From NCBI GenBank assembly GCA_033239525.1, contig BSYO01000022.1, positions 10,736,923-10,800,922 of the forward strand: a stretch of 64,000 bases of DNA, in the 5' to 3' direction. The translations under genes were made by a program, and so were the position numbers. The DNA comes from Nepenthes gracilis. Lineage: Eukaryota > Streptophyta > Magnoliopsida > Caryophyllales > Nepenthaceae. Each line of letters starts with the position of its first letter. The first letter of the stretch is position 1. Of this stretch, positions 1-12,700 are shown piece after piece. The notes under the pieces were generated by a model. It was not told the origin of the DNA. It did no database searches and worked only from the letters and a program-made list of their open reading frames with translations.

Positions 1-177
1 AAACCACCAAAGAATAATACACCATGATAATGACATAACTTTTAGCTACACAAGACAAAGACAAAAGAATCACAAGTGTTTAATCTCTCTCTCTATCCAA
101 GTATTTTCTCTCAAGTCTCACAAAATGGTTGCTCAAAGTGCAGCCCACAACTCACAAAGCCTTCTCACTTGATGATC

Positions 178-250
178 ATAAACGATCTCAACCACCCCAT
201 ATATATATACATGTAAATAATATATATATATTCAAAAAGGGGCTAGAGGC
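178..250. repeat. Direct repeat flanking the copia relic, left copy
   Basis: About 73 bases starting ATAAACGATCTCAACCACC and ending near GGGGCTAGAGGC recur almost unchanged at 3934-4015, on the other side of the copia relic. The two copies differ mainly by short AT and A-run indels. Bases 1-177 (CT- and AC-rich) have no visible partner on the right. The pair may be what is left of the element's LTRs, or an older duplication into which the element inserted. Confidence 0.7.
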
Positions 251-3200
251 TACCCACCCACCCTAGCACTAGGCCGGGGCAGCCTGTGCCGCCCACAGCG
301 CACGCACAGCCCCGCAACACTCGGGAAGTGGTGGCCGCATTTATCGGGGCGCCGCAGATCATTAACGGAGATGAAAGTCAACGCACACGTGGATGGAGTC
401 CTCGTCCAAGTCTTCTCTGATACCTCTTGACATGGAGTCCATGACATACCACTCGGGAGTGACCCCAACAAACTTCCCCTCACGACCGAGTGGGAGTGAA
501 GTCGTTTAAACCAAAGAATGCCACAACAAGTCTCCAACTTTCCCTTTCGTAAAATTCGTCATCATGTCCGAGCCATTATCTTCCGCTCGGACCTTTCCAA
601 TGGATAGCCGCCCATCCTCAAAACATCTCTCACCCAATGGTATCGCACGCCAATGTGTTTTTGACCGAGAACGGAATGAGGAGTTCTCGCACAAGTGAAT
701 GGCACTCGACTATCACAAAGGATCTCAGACGCCCTTGCCTTAGACCCAACTCTCGGGACGAACCTCTTCATCCACAAAGATTTTTTGCGTGCCTCGGGTC
801 ACGGCAATGAACTCGGCCTCGGCCGTAGAAAGTGCAACGCACTTTTGCAATCCTGACCGCCAGAGACCGCCTCCCGCAAACTTCACCAAGTATCCTGGGA
901 CGCTGATTTCCGAATCAACGTCCCCACCATACTGCTGGCGTACGATACGCGATCAATCGAGGCTTTCTTTTCCAAATATCAAGCCCGCCTTGGAGGTCCC
1001 GCTGCAGATATCCGAAAATCCATTTTACCGCGGGACGATTGCTCCATCCTGTGGTTTGATAGAAATCGCCACAAGGCCGACCGCATGAGCAATGTCCGGC
1101 CGCGTACACACGGCCGCGCATGATGAGCACACGGCCGAGGAGTAAGGAATCTCGGCGCCTTCGATTAACGGCCGAGGAGTAAGGAATCTTACATACGTTT
1201 TCAAAGGTCCGAGGACTCACCGCCTTTGCCTTGAAATGGTCACGGCCAAAGGGGTGCCGATGTGCTTGGAACCTTCCATGTCAATCTTCGGCACCATTTC
1301 AACATAGCTCTCCGAGATGCCCAAAGCTTAGAGCCTCTCGGCCGCGAGAAATTCCGATGCCCGTAATTTGTTTCGCCGGTCCGAGGTCTTCATGGCGAAA
1401 GACTGGTTGCTCCTTTAGCTTCTTGATTCGAGCGCCCGTTCCCGACAACCAAGCATGTCATCCACATAAAGGAGAAGGATGACAAAGTCGTTTTCCGAGA
1501 ACTTCGTATAAAGACACAATGGTCCGAAGAAGTCTTATGATAGCCTCGCTTGACCATAACGGACTCGAACTTCCGATACCATTGTCTCGGGCATTGCTTC
1601 AGCCCATACAAGCTCTTTTTCAATCAAAACAAGTCCTTCCTTCCCTTTGGCTTCAAAGCCTTCTCAAGTTGTTCCACGAGATTTCCCTGCTCAAATCTCC
1701 ATGGAGAAACGCCCGTTCGACATCCAGCCTGCTCTATCTCGAGGTCCAACATCGCCGCTAGTCCGAGTACAAGGCGACCGAGGACATCTTCACGACGGGT
1801 GCAAAATTTCACAAAGTCAACACCTTTTCGTCGACTAAACCTTCACCACAAGTCGTGCCTTGGCTCGGAGCACTCGGGTCCCTGACGCCTTTAGTCCGAA
1901 AACCCACTTGTTTTTCTAGAGCTTTCTTCCTTAGGCAATGTAGCCAACTCAAAGGTGTGATTTTCATGGAGGGAGGCCATTTCTTCCTTCATAGCCTCCA
2001 ACCATTCATCCTTTTGAGTGCTACTAACAACTTTATTAAAATCCTCGTTCCCAAAGATCGGTGAGGAGGACGTACTCACCGGGCTGGGAGGCGGACGGAC
2101 GGACGCCTCGGCCTGACGACCGTCTCAAAGGTGCATCCTCATGAGGCACTCAAGTCATCAACTCCTAGGATGGAATCGCCATCCCATCCAGGCGCTACTG
2201 AATCGCCCGATCCTCGGTTAGCACTAGGTCTCGTCCACCGTCCCGGACTCCAAGACACACCGGGACGGACGTTTTCAACTTCATCCGGGAAGTGTTGGGA
2301 GAAGACTTCATCTCTTTTCCACAATCCTCTATGGTCTCGCCCTCAACGAAGACCACATCACGAGAACGAACCAGCCTTTGCCTTTGGGGTCATAGAGTCT
2401 ATACCCAAATTCTTCCTCACCATAGCCCGTAAAGACACACCGCAGTTGTCTTTGGCTCCAATTGCTCCTTTCATCTCTAAGACGTGAACAAAGGCCTTGC
2501 CCAAACGTCCTAGATGATCAGACAAGGTTGCGTCTCGTCCAAATAAACTCAGAACTTCCCCATGCAGAGGCTTATCAAGCGAAGGTTGATAACATGGGCC
2601 GCCGTCCTCAAGGCCTCGGCGGAAGGATCCTCGTGAATCTCGCCTCAGACAAAGATGCATCTCACCCTCTCCATGAGGGTACGGTTCATCCCTTACCTCG
2701 GCCACCCGTTTCACCGTGGCGTCAGTCTGAGTCTTCCCGTGCCTTGATATGTGAGCCCCGCAAAGAGGCATCAAACCTTCCAATGTACTCACCACCGTTG
2801 CCGCTTCTCACTACCTGAGCTTCCTCCCGGCCTCCCTTTTCAACAAGGACGTGAAACATTTGAAAAGTTTCCGTGACTCCGATCTTGACTTCGGTGGGAA
2901 CACCCATGCCTTCCGAGCAATCGTCTATGAAGGTCACAACACCGTGCACCTCCGAAGACTTCTCCGGGAGGGGACCACAAACGTCCGTGTGGACAAGCTC
3001 CAAGATCTCGGACTTATTGGAAGAAATGTCTCCCGAGAAGGAGACTGCGCTGCTTCCCTCGCCATGCAAGTGAGGACAAGTCCTCGGCTCTGCCTCCATC
3101 CACTTCGAGGACGAGACCCTCGCCAAGGCGACTCATGCCACGCCACTCATGTGTCCGAGCCTCTTGTGCCAAAGGTCCGAGGACTCCACACTCCTCGTGG

Positions 3201-3570
3201 CATTCACCTCGCCCACTTCACTCGAGCTTTCAAAACATAGGGCGATGCCTTAGGTCCTCGGCAGCGTGACCATGGAGCCCTTGGTCATTTTGATACCGCC
3301 GTCACAGAAGACGCGGCAAGAACTTCGTCATCCACGCCTAACCGAGATGATGTTGGCCCGATGTCGTGGACGTGCCGGACGCCCTTAGAGTCAACTCCTG
3401 GCTCCGCACTCATCACCAACGTGATGTCTCCTCGCCCTATGAACCCGGACGCCTCGCTTATTGCCCATTCTCGGCACTCCCGGGGCACAGGAGCATAAGT
3501 GGGAGAACAGCTCTCTCCTCGGAGGTAACGTGGACTGAAGCGCCGAGTCCACTACCCAATCCGAGGACCC
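250..3570 (-). pseudogene. Degenerate Ty1/copia retrotransposon polyprotein (protease, integrase, RT, RNase H)
   Basis: Reading the minus strand from about 3570 to 250, copia domains appear in canonical order in broken frames. A protease-like stretch lies at about 3240-3560. GAG-pre-integrase/integrase follows at about 2360-3200, with LVHTDVCGPLPEKS and TFIDDCS. The reverse transcriptase N-terminus is at about 1890-2080 (EWLEAMKEEMASLHENHTFEL). RT continues at about 1200-1620 with KKSLYGLKQCPRQWY. The RNase H and C-terminal end lie at about 500-920, with VRYHWVRDVL and NGSDMMTNF. The order protease-integrase-RT-RNase H is diagnostic of copia rather than gypsy. Stops and frameshifts occur every few hundred bases, so no functional protein is made. 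The block is much more GC- and CpG-rich than the AT-rich DNA on its right, as expected for an inserted element. No tRNA primer-binding site was recognised. Confidence 0.88.
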
Positions 3571-3933
3571 ATTTTTAAAACCAAGATAATTAATTAATTT
3601 AATTATTTATTAAAATATGTTTCCGTAATGTTTAGTAATAATTAATTATTATTAATGCCCATGTCGCTGAGCCGGTCCAAAAATAATATAATCAAATGGT
3701 AGTTTGGTTGGAGGCAAAGAGCTTCTCCAACTTCTAGGGCTTTTTTTTTGATTTGTTTTATAAATATATATATTGTTATTTGCCCTTTTTATTAATTTTA
3801 AATATAAAGAAAAATAATGTTTAATTGGAATTTTGTTAGTTGTTATTATTGAGATTTGTAAATGATATATAAGAATTTATTTTAATAAGAATTTTAATTT
3901 TTTACATAATCCCTTTTAACACTAATTATTTTT

Positions 3934-4015
3934 ATAAACGATCTCAACCACCCCATATATATATACATGTAAATAATAAATAATCAAAAAGGGCTTCAAA
4001 AAAGGGGCTAGGAGG
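3934..4015. repeat. Direct repeat flanking the copia relic, right copy
   Basis: This is the second copy of the repeat at 178-250, in the same orientation. It carries an extra AAATAATC and GGGCTTCAAA relative to the left copy. It sits about 360 bases outside the last recognisable copia coding sequence. The DNA in between (3575-3933) is AT-rich and does not match bases 1-177, so full-length paired LTRs are not visible. Confidence 0.7.
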
Positions 4016-6600
4016 CCTTAATTTAATAATAATTTTTATGGCATTTTTTGCATTGTTAATGAAATTAATCTCTTTTTCTTTTTTTTTTTTAATTTTGTGG
4101 TCTTAGGTCTTAGGCTACAATTTCAACTAATTGGCTTTTTAATCATATTTATTGGCTTAATTAACAAGACAAAATCAATTTGGACATCACAATGTCATTT
4201 ATTTTTTGTATTTTTTTTGTTACATTGATATACCATGTGTGATTTTTATTGAAGTATATATTCAAACTTGATAGGCGGGAGCATGCCTAATGATTTCAAA
4301 GCTGACCATCATTTTCAATAAATATAGAATATTATTGATTCAATTTGAAATCTCTTATTAAATTATCTATTCAATAAGTATTCTTTAACCATATAAAATA
4401 TCAGATAAGAAAAATAATTTTAAAAATGATATAAATAAATTTTTCTGATTGGTTATTTATATTATATAAAATAACATTATTTATAACTTTTTCTTTTGTA
4501 ATTTTTTATATATACTGAATTATATCAATTGAACCAAAGCTAATTTTAGCATTATTAGGTGACTTAATGTCAATCAGTCAACAATTAAGAGCAAACAACA
4601 AACAATCAACATTTTAGACCAATGAATGGATTTCCTCAAGGCATTTCCAAAGCTAATCTATTGGTGTTTTGTTCTTTGTAGGCTATTCTACAAATACTTA
4701 TTACTTACTAACATTAAAAAAGAAAGCAATTTGAACTTCTTTTGTAAAATATATTTTTAAGTTATTTTATTGTATTTATTTAATTATATAGAAGAAGGTT
4801 TGGGCATTAGCTTTGGCTTCCCATTAATGCACACAAGAATAATATTTACCTAGAAATGGCCATCATAATAATTATAAGACAGATTATTTCATCCCGATTA
4901 GTGAAGATTTAATTTTTTACTTATAAATCAAAAAGATTTATTTATTTATTTAGATGATTTTTTAAAGATAAAATTATGATTAGCAGAGCTATATTTTGGT
5001 TGAGTTAAGCTATCAAATGGTCAATTTGAATTTTTTCAATTTTGATAAATTATAATATTAAATATATTAATTTAAAATTTTATAAATAAATATCAAAATT
5101 AACCATTAATAACAATAATACATACATACATATACATATATATAATGTTAGATCTTTTAATTTATCATTAAATAAAAAATCAATTTAAACAAAAAATCAA
5201 ATTATATATATCTAGTATGGATGGATCTATATTATCAGATGTGGGGTCAATTGAGCCCAACTAAAATATTTTATATAATTAAAAAATACATATAAATTAA
5301 TTTTTTTATTAATTACACATATTTTTTTTAATTGGTCTAATAAAATTTTTATTTGTTGTAATGACTTATTTATTTATATAAAATTAATTATATTTTGACT
5401 ATTTTTATTTTGAAAAATAGTAATATAATTATTTTAAAATTTTTAATTAGAAGCCTTAAATTATTAAATTATTGATTTTTTAATAACTTCACAAATTTCT
5501 ATATGGCCCAGCTACGGCATAGGCTATCGGGTAGGATCTATAGGTATTAGTTGACCAACCAAAGTTAAAAGCTCATATGAATAAACTTTAAGATACAAAA
5601 TTTATTTATAATTAAATTAAAATTTTTTTTTTTAACCTACTGAAGTTTTTATTGACAATCATATATTTATATTTTTTATCTTTATGGTATTAGTTAATTT
5701 TTATTTTTCATTAGAAATATAATATAATAATTTTAAATTTATTATATTAAATGTATTAAAATTATAAAAAATATTAGATATTTAAAAAATACTATTTATT
5801 GACTTATGGATCAAGGGCTTCAACTCTTAAAAAGATAAAAAAAAAATATTTTATAAAATTAAGTTATTTATTTTTAAATAAATGGTTATAATTTATCTAT
5901 TTTAAAAATTAAAAAAAATAATTTAAATTAATTAATAAATTATTAATTAAAATTAGACGACTTAAATTTAAAAAATAACCATTTAATTTTTTTAAGAGAT
6001 AGAAACCCTCTCGTATCTATTTTTTATATATAATTTTTTTCTCTATTGTGAGCCCATTGGGATTTAAAAGAATGTTATCATAATTTCATCCCCCTACAAC
6101 TGAACAGATAGAGAGAACAATTATAGGTAAGCTGTATATAGATAAAACACACAGCGTAATTTTTTTTTAAAAAAATAAATATAAAAATAAAATGAGCTTA
6201 ACAAATCGAGAAGAGTTTGTAAATGAGTTATAAGAGGATAACATGCATCAATACTCAATGATAATGCCTTATATGATAACTTTATATATCGTATTAAATT
6301 AATTAAATTAATTTTTTTATTGCTCACTCAATTTTTATTGGCCATAATATATTTATATATTGATTATTATGTTTCGTGTATCTCCATAATATTATTCGAT
6401 TTTTATTAAAATATGAAAATGTTAGATTTTTACAATAATTTTTATAAAATAACTCTCAGCTGAGAATTCTAAATCCGCTCTTGTATACTGACTTTTGCTC
6501 TTTTGGGTAAACTAAAATGATAAGAAATTTAGTTTCCAAAAGGAAGATATAGTACGAAATAATATAGCCAAAAGGACTCTTTTCTCTGCCTTGTAAGGAA
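4016..6600. other. AT-rich intergenic DNA, no gene seen
   Basis: About 2.6 kb dominated by A/T runs with stops in all frames. No coding potential, tRNA or clear transposon domain was recognised. A GC-richer patch (about 5505-5580) has no recognised identity. Confidence 0.6.
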
Positions 6601-6632
6601 TGTAATTTCCCAAATGCTCATAGTTAGTACCA

Positions 6633-6638
<6 letters not shown>

Positions 6639-6676
<38 letters not shown>
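6639..6676. repeat. (AT)n microsatellite upstream of the SCPL gene
   Basis: An uninterrupted AT dinucleotide run of about 38 bases, roughly 100 bases upstream of the ATG at 6779. It is followed by a CT-rich stretch that could be a 5' leader. It is likely to vary in length. Confidence 0.9.
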
Positions 6677-6680
<4 letters not shown>

Positions 6681-6778
6681 TATTGTGTGAATAGAAATTG
6701 AAAGGAATCCTCTTTTCCTCTCTGCTCTCTATTTCTCTCCCTGTCCGTCCGATTTTTATCTCCCAACACAAACTGATC

Positions 6779-9700
6779 ATGTCCAGAATTTATTCCTTTA
6801 TCCAAACGGCATCGATATTCGTATCATTGAGCTTGGTTTTTTCTCAATCAGCGCCTCAAACTGCTCTTGTTACTCAGGTTCCCGGCTTCAATGGCACGTT
6901 GCCTTCCAAACAATATGCCGGGTATTCTCTCCTTTTGATTCTATTTCTCCTTGCTTGCTGATTGTCGTGGTGCTCTAGGCCGCATTTCTTTCGTTTTTGG
7001 TGCTTTTTGTTATCTGGGTTTGAAGCTATTAAATCATGGGATAAACTAATTTATCAAGAGTTGTTATCTAACCGTAAGTTTGCAGCTGGGTAATTTCTGG
7101 GCATCTTCTTTTGTGGGATACGCATTTGTTGCTCTCAACAACGTTTTCTTTCCTTTTTTTTGGTGGGGGCCTTTTATCGTCTGGTTTTGAAGCTATTTGA
7201 TAATCTGAGAAACTAAGAGCAGGCAATCGTACTCTTTTCTCGGCAGTGGGATTTTATGGTAGCTGTTATCAATAAGTTATTGTTCTTCATTTGTGAAAAA
7301 TTCTTATGAAAGGTCTGTGACTATTGATGGAATTAGATGCTCCCACCAGATTTGTTTCGTTTTTGGGCTTTTTATTATCTTAGTTTAGCTAATCATGGGA
7401 CGGAGTAATTGAGCAAGAGATGCCCTGTTATTAGAAATTTGCTGTTGGCTAATTTCTGAGCATCTTCTTTATGGGATCTGTATTTGTTGCAACATTTTTC
7501 TTTTATTTTTTTTCGGTGGGGGAGGGGGGATTTCATCATCTGGTTTTGAAGCTATTTGATCAGCAGAGAAATTAATAGCAAGCAATCGTACTATTTTCTA
7601 TCAGTTAATTTAATTTATGGGCATTTTCTTTTGTGTGATTTAAGTATTTATGATGCCTGTTATCAATAAGTTGTATGTCTTCATTTGTCGAAAAATTCAT
7701 TGTTCTTCTTGTCTATTTATTTTGACATGGTTTCCTTGTGTAGGATATGGTTTTATGCGACAATTGATGATATTAGTTGCCTTCACAAGATTTTTTTAGT
7801 TTTTATGCCTTATATGATCTGGGGTTTGAAGCTACTTTCTCATTCAAGAAACAAATAGCATGAAATAGTGGTGTTGTATTAGTTGGAGGCATACAAGGTA
7901 TATATATATATTAATTGCGAGATATCAAATAATTTATATTGTTATTTTATATATTTGAAGAAAAATAATTTCTGAAAGTCATTTATTAATAGACAAATAT
8001 CAGTTGTTATATCGTTGATACGACAATATATTATGATTTTATTGGGATATTAAAAAATATTAGTATCGGGGGTTTTGGTACCGACATATATGTATCTATG
8101 GTTGGTAGTTGATTATTTCTATGATTTTTCTTTTTGTGGGATTTAGGAAATGAAAAATTAGCCTACATATATTGGTATTGAGCTCATCGATGCTAGTATT
8201 TTTTAATATTGTGGCAAAATCATAATATATTGTCATTTCAGTTGATATATCTGATATTTTTTAGTATTTGGCTAAAATATTAACCGATGCTTCCGTATAA
8301 AGTTATAATTAATAGAGTAAATTTTACGTTTAATATATTAGATATCGATACAATCGTAATCAATATCAATACTAATACGAGTATGATCAATACCCATACC
8401 AATATTTTCATCTAGGGTAAGATTTGATTGTTTGGGACAATTGTTATCGATAGATTGTTTCTCTCCATGTATCACAAATTATTTTGCTATCTTATCTTAT
8501 TTAAACATGGTTTTCTTATGTGGGATATGAAGGTATGTGACAATAGATGAGAGTCATGGGAAGGAACTATACTATTATTTTGTCGAATCAGAAAGAAATC
8601 CATCAGAGGACCCTGTTGTTTTATGGCTAAATGGAGGGCCGGGGTGCTCTAGCTTTGATGGCTTTGTTTATGAGCACGGTATGGTTTCTTAACAAGCTAA
8701 TGTGTTCATCATTTTTTGGTCAATTGTGCTGCCTTCTTTTAGCTTTTTTTCCCCTTTTTTTCTCTGCATTGGGTGTGCTTTCTGAACGAAATATACCTCT
8801 AAAATTAAAAATAAAATTCTATAAAATAGTTATTAGATCTGCTATATTTTTATGGATTGTAATATTGGACAGTCAAATAATATGAACAAAAAATAAGAAG
8901 TCACAAAGATGATAATGTTACAATTAATAAATAGAGTTATACTAAAAGATAATATAAGAAATAATGATATTCATAAATATTTAAAAATTATATTTATAGA
9001 AGATAAAATGAGGGAATGACATTTAAGGTGGTTTGAATACTTATAATTTAAACTAAATGAAGTAAATTTGAGAAAATTTGAGTTAGTTGGTGTCAATGGA
9101 TAGATTAGAAGATGTCGATTTAGGAATATTTGGAATAAGATGATAAACAATAGTTTAAAATGGTTTATGCTTTCAAAATATTGCATTAAATTAAGTAATA
9201 TAATAAAAGTTGATTCATATAATCTATACGATTTAATAAAACTTAAGACTTTAGATATACTGTTTCAACTTGTGAAAGAAGGAGGAACAAACACTTGATG
9301 CTCAATCTTGGAAAATTTATGACAATTAAAGGTTAAAAACTCCTAGATGACCTAAGATTAACCATAAAAGCACCCAAAATCAACCTAGAAAGAAAATTCT
9401 ATTTTTTAATCTCTTTCTCTATGTAAATCAGTAATGCTATATAAGCATTTGAAAAACTTAACCTACCTTCTATGGTTTGGTTATGAGTTGCTGGAGACTG
9501 ATGATAAATCCAATTTGCATGACCCAATGGACATGAATTCAAGCCCTACTCCTTCTATAAGTTTAATCCTTATTACTGTTGTACTAACTCCTAGTGTAAT
9601 AATGATTCTGGTAAACAAAGTCTTGAATGGAAGATATGTTTGTTAGGCTGAAACCGGAATTTTGAGTTTTTCTTTTTAAATTATATTTTATTTTTATTAA

Positions 9701-12700
9701 ATCAAAATTAATAATCAGGGTGGTGTGAAAAATAATAGATTTGGTTATCTTATATCTATAATTGAAGAAAATGGAGATATTAATGATGACATATAAGAAA
9801 ATAGGGTGTTCTTTGGGGTTAAAATATATATTTATCTATACTTTATAGATCAGAATATTTGATAAACAAACAATAATATATATTTATAATAAGAAAATAT
9901 CAAGATAGATGAGTAAAATTATATTAAATGTTTAAAATAAAAAATAACGGTGTTTGCAACCATTTAGAAATCTCATCTATAAAAGGTAGAACGAGGGAAT
10001 ACTGTCTATGGTGATTTAGACATTAGCATGTAAATCAAATGAATTGTTTACAAGAAAGTGTGAATTAGTTGTGATTGGAGTAAAAAAAAAAAGAGAGATG
10101 CACTTAATAAGTTTAGAATAATGTGATAAAAATAGTCTAAAATTAATTTTACCCTTGAATGATATTGTACTAATGAAGTAGAATGTCAAATTTAGATTCA
10201 TATAGCCGACACTACTACGTAGGAAGACTTAAGACTTTATTGTTACTACTATTATATATTTTCCCTCAATTTTCACCATGTAACAGAATGCAACTGTAAT
10301 GTCTATCATATCTTATCTGATTTTCCAATGGGCTTCAGATTTTCTGTTCATTAACTAAGTGAAATCTTTGATGAATTCTACAGGACCATTCAATTTTGAA
10401 GCACCAAAGAAACGAGGTGACCTGCCAACACTTCATCTCAATCCGTACAGCTGGTCCAAGGTTATTTTTCTTCATAAATTTCCTCCTAATTTGAGTATCT
10501 GACACGTCTATAAATATCACCATTGGTTGCATATAATTTAGATACTTTTCCTGTCTTCTCAGTTGAGATACGGCCAACCATACGTGTTTTTCTGTTTCTT
10601 TTTGAGAAAACGGGGTGGGTTTGCCCAAAACCACATCTGGTTCAAACTGACACAACGTGTAAGCACTGTAGAAAAAAAATAGCACCGGCAAGATAGAGGA
10701 ATCAAGAGAAAATAATAACGACACACACAATTACACACAACAGAGAGGAAGAGAATTAAGACACACAGTATTTTTACGTGGAACTCATTTTTTAAATAAA
10801 AGAGAGAAAATTATAGGACACTTAATCCATAAATTTCACTATAAAAAATTTTAATTACAAAAATCCTGATTACACAAACCCTCGAAGGATAGAGAATAAG
10901 AATAAAGTACAATTCCTTTATTTCTTCTATGTCTCTTCACACATAAAACGCAGCAATGGATACACACACATATGTATACAAATGTATCGGGTAGCACCTA
11001 CTCTGCCAAATGATCACGTGCACTGTAAAGTCTGCCACCTACTCTACAAAATTGTCTTATTATCTTGAATTTTACAGTTGACCTACTCCACAAAGTTAGC
11101 TACCAACATTATTACTCCGGAAATTCCAATAAGGAATTCCACTTTAAAAATTTTTACTCTGGAATTTTATTTCGAAAATTTTTACTCCGGAATACCACTC
11201 CGAAAATTTTACTCCGACAAAGTGTAATAACTATGGTAAAGTGTAACCATTCCAACATTATTACTTTGGCCTTTCTTCCATTCCAACAATTCTTCACGCC
11301 GGCCAAGTGTTTGTAATTAGGCCAAGTATACATGGTAAACACAATAATACTTTCTATATGGGAGTGACCCACATTCCAATAAGCACAAGACACTGCACTT
11401 GATACAAGTAAAGAATGCATGCACTTGATACAAGTAAAGAATGCAGATGCACGAGGTCGTATCTGAATGGTAAAAGACAACAAAACCAAATAACTAACAA
11501 AATGGTAAAGCAATCAAATAATACAAAACAGATGTTCTTGATAACAAAGGAAAAGCCCCATAAGGTAAAAATAAATCTCTGGGCTGTCTGGGATTCATCT
11601 AAAGGGATCTTCACTTTGGACAAGAAAATCAACTTATAATTGGTGGTAGCAGTGCTCTAAGCTTTTCTTGCTGATTTACTCCTAATATATAATTACTACG
11701 TAAGAACTATTCAAATTAGCTCTCATGGCTGCTAGACCAGAACATTTGTTGCTTCTTTTCATATGTGAACCTTCCCCCGTCTTCACTGGAACTATAGCTT
11801 TTTCGCCATCATTGGCTAGATGAAGAATGGAAAGGTGACTCCTTGCTAAGAGAAAACATTGTTCAATATATGAAGAAATCTTAAATGTGTTTTCTCGCCC
11901 ACAGCGTACCTTAGCAAAGTGCTCTCTTGGATTCTCAAGTCATGCTTCTCTCATGCTTGAAATATCTTACGAAATAAAAACATTTTGAAAATAATTGAAT
12001 TATCACGCAATTTCATAATTTAAAAAGTGAAATTAAACATTATAATATAATCAAATCCATACTTAGCATTGTTTTCTTAGATAATTTGGAACCGACTTCT
12101 CTCCATTCATCCATATCTCGAAGAATTGTATAAATTGTTTGTGAGTAAGTTAGTGTGCAATTTTTTTGGAATGCTGAATTTATTATATTGCTCGGAAAGT
12201 TAAGCGAAACTTCTTTTGATTCAAAATCAATAAAAATCACCATACAAAACTGCTCCAACATTATCCAAAAAATAACTCATTTATCAGTACAATTATAATA
12301 AATAGTTCTATCATTTATAGAATAGGAAAACAACTATTTCTTAATTATATAAATATTATTCTTTATCCACACAATTATAATATATAATTCTATCATTTAT
12401 AGGATAGGAAAATGATAATTTTTTAAATATATCAATATTATTCTTTTTATTAAATATCTAGTCAATTAAAAAATTATTTCTTTAATAAAATATAATAAAA
12501 TTATAAAAGGTCGTAACTTTCAATCATTTTAATATATATTAAATATGTATTATGTTATGTGGGATAATCTAGCAACGCTTGCTGACAAACTTTAGAATGA
12601 GTGTCTATTTATAACAAAAGAGCCAAAGCATAGGTCAACCTACTGCATAGTAAGTAGATAAGGTATGTCACTTGAGCGCTGGCTCGTCTCACTTGAGTGC

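Noticed and set aside
6698..6778. N-terminal extension of SCPL exon 1
   Set aside because: The upstream frame begins at TTG, not ATG. The ATG at 6779 directly precedes a good signal peptide.
11395..11446. Possible CRISPR-like repeat pair
   Set aside because: Only two directly adjacent 26-base copies without spacers, in a plant intron; a simple tandem duplication.
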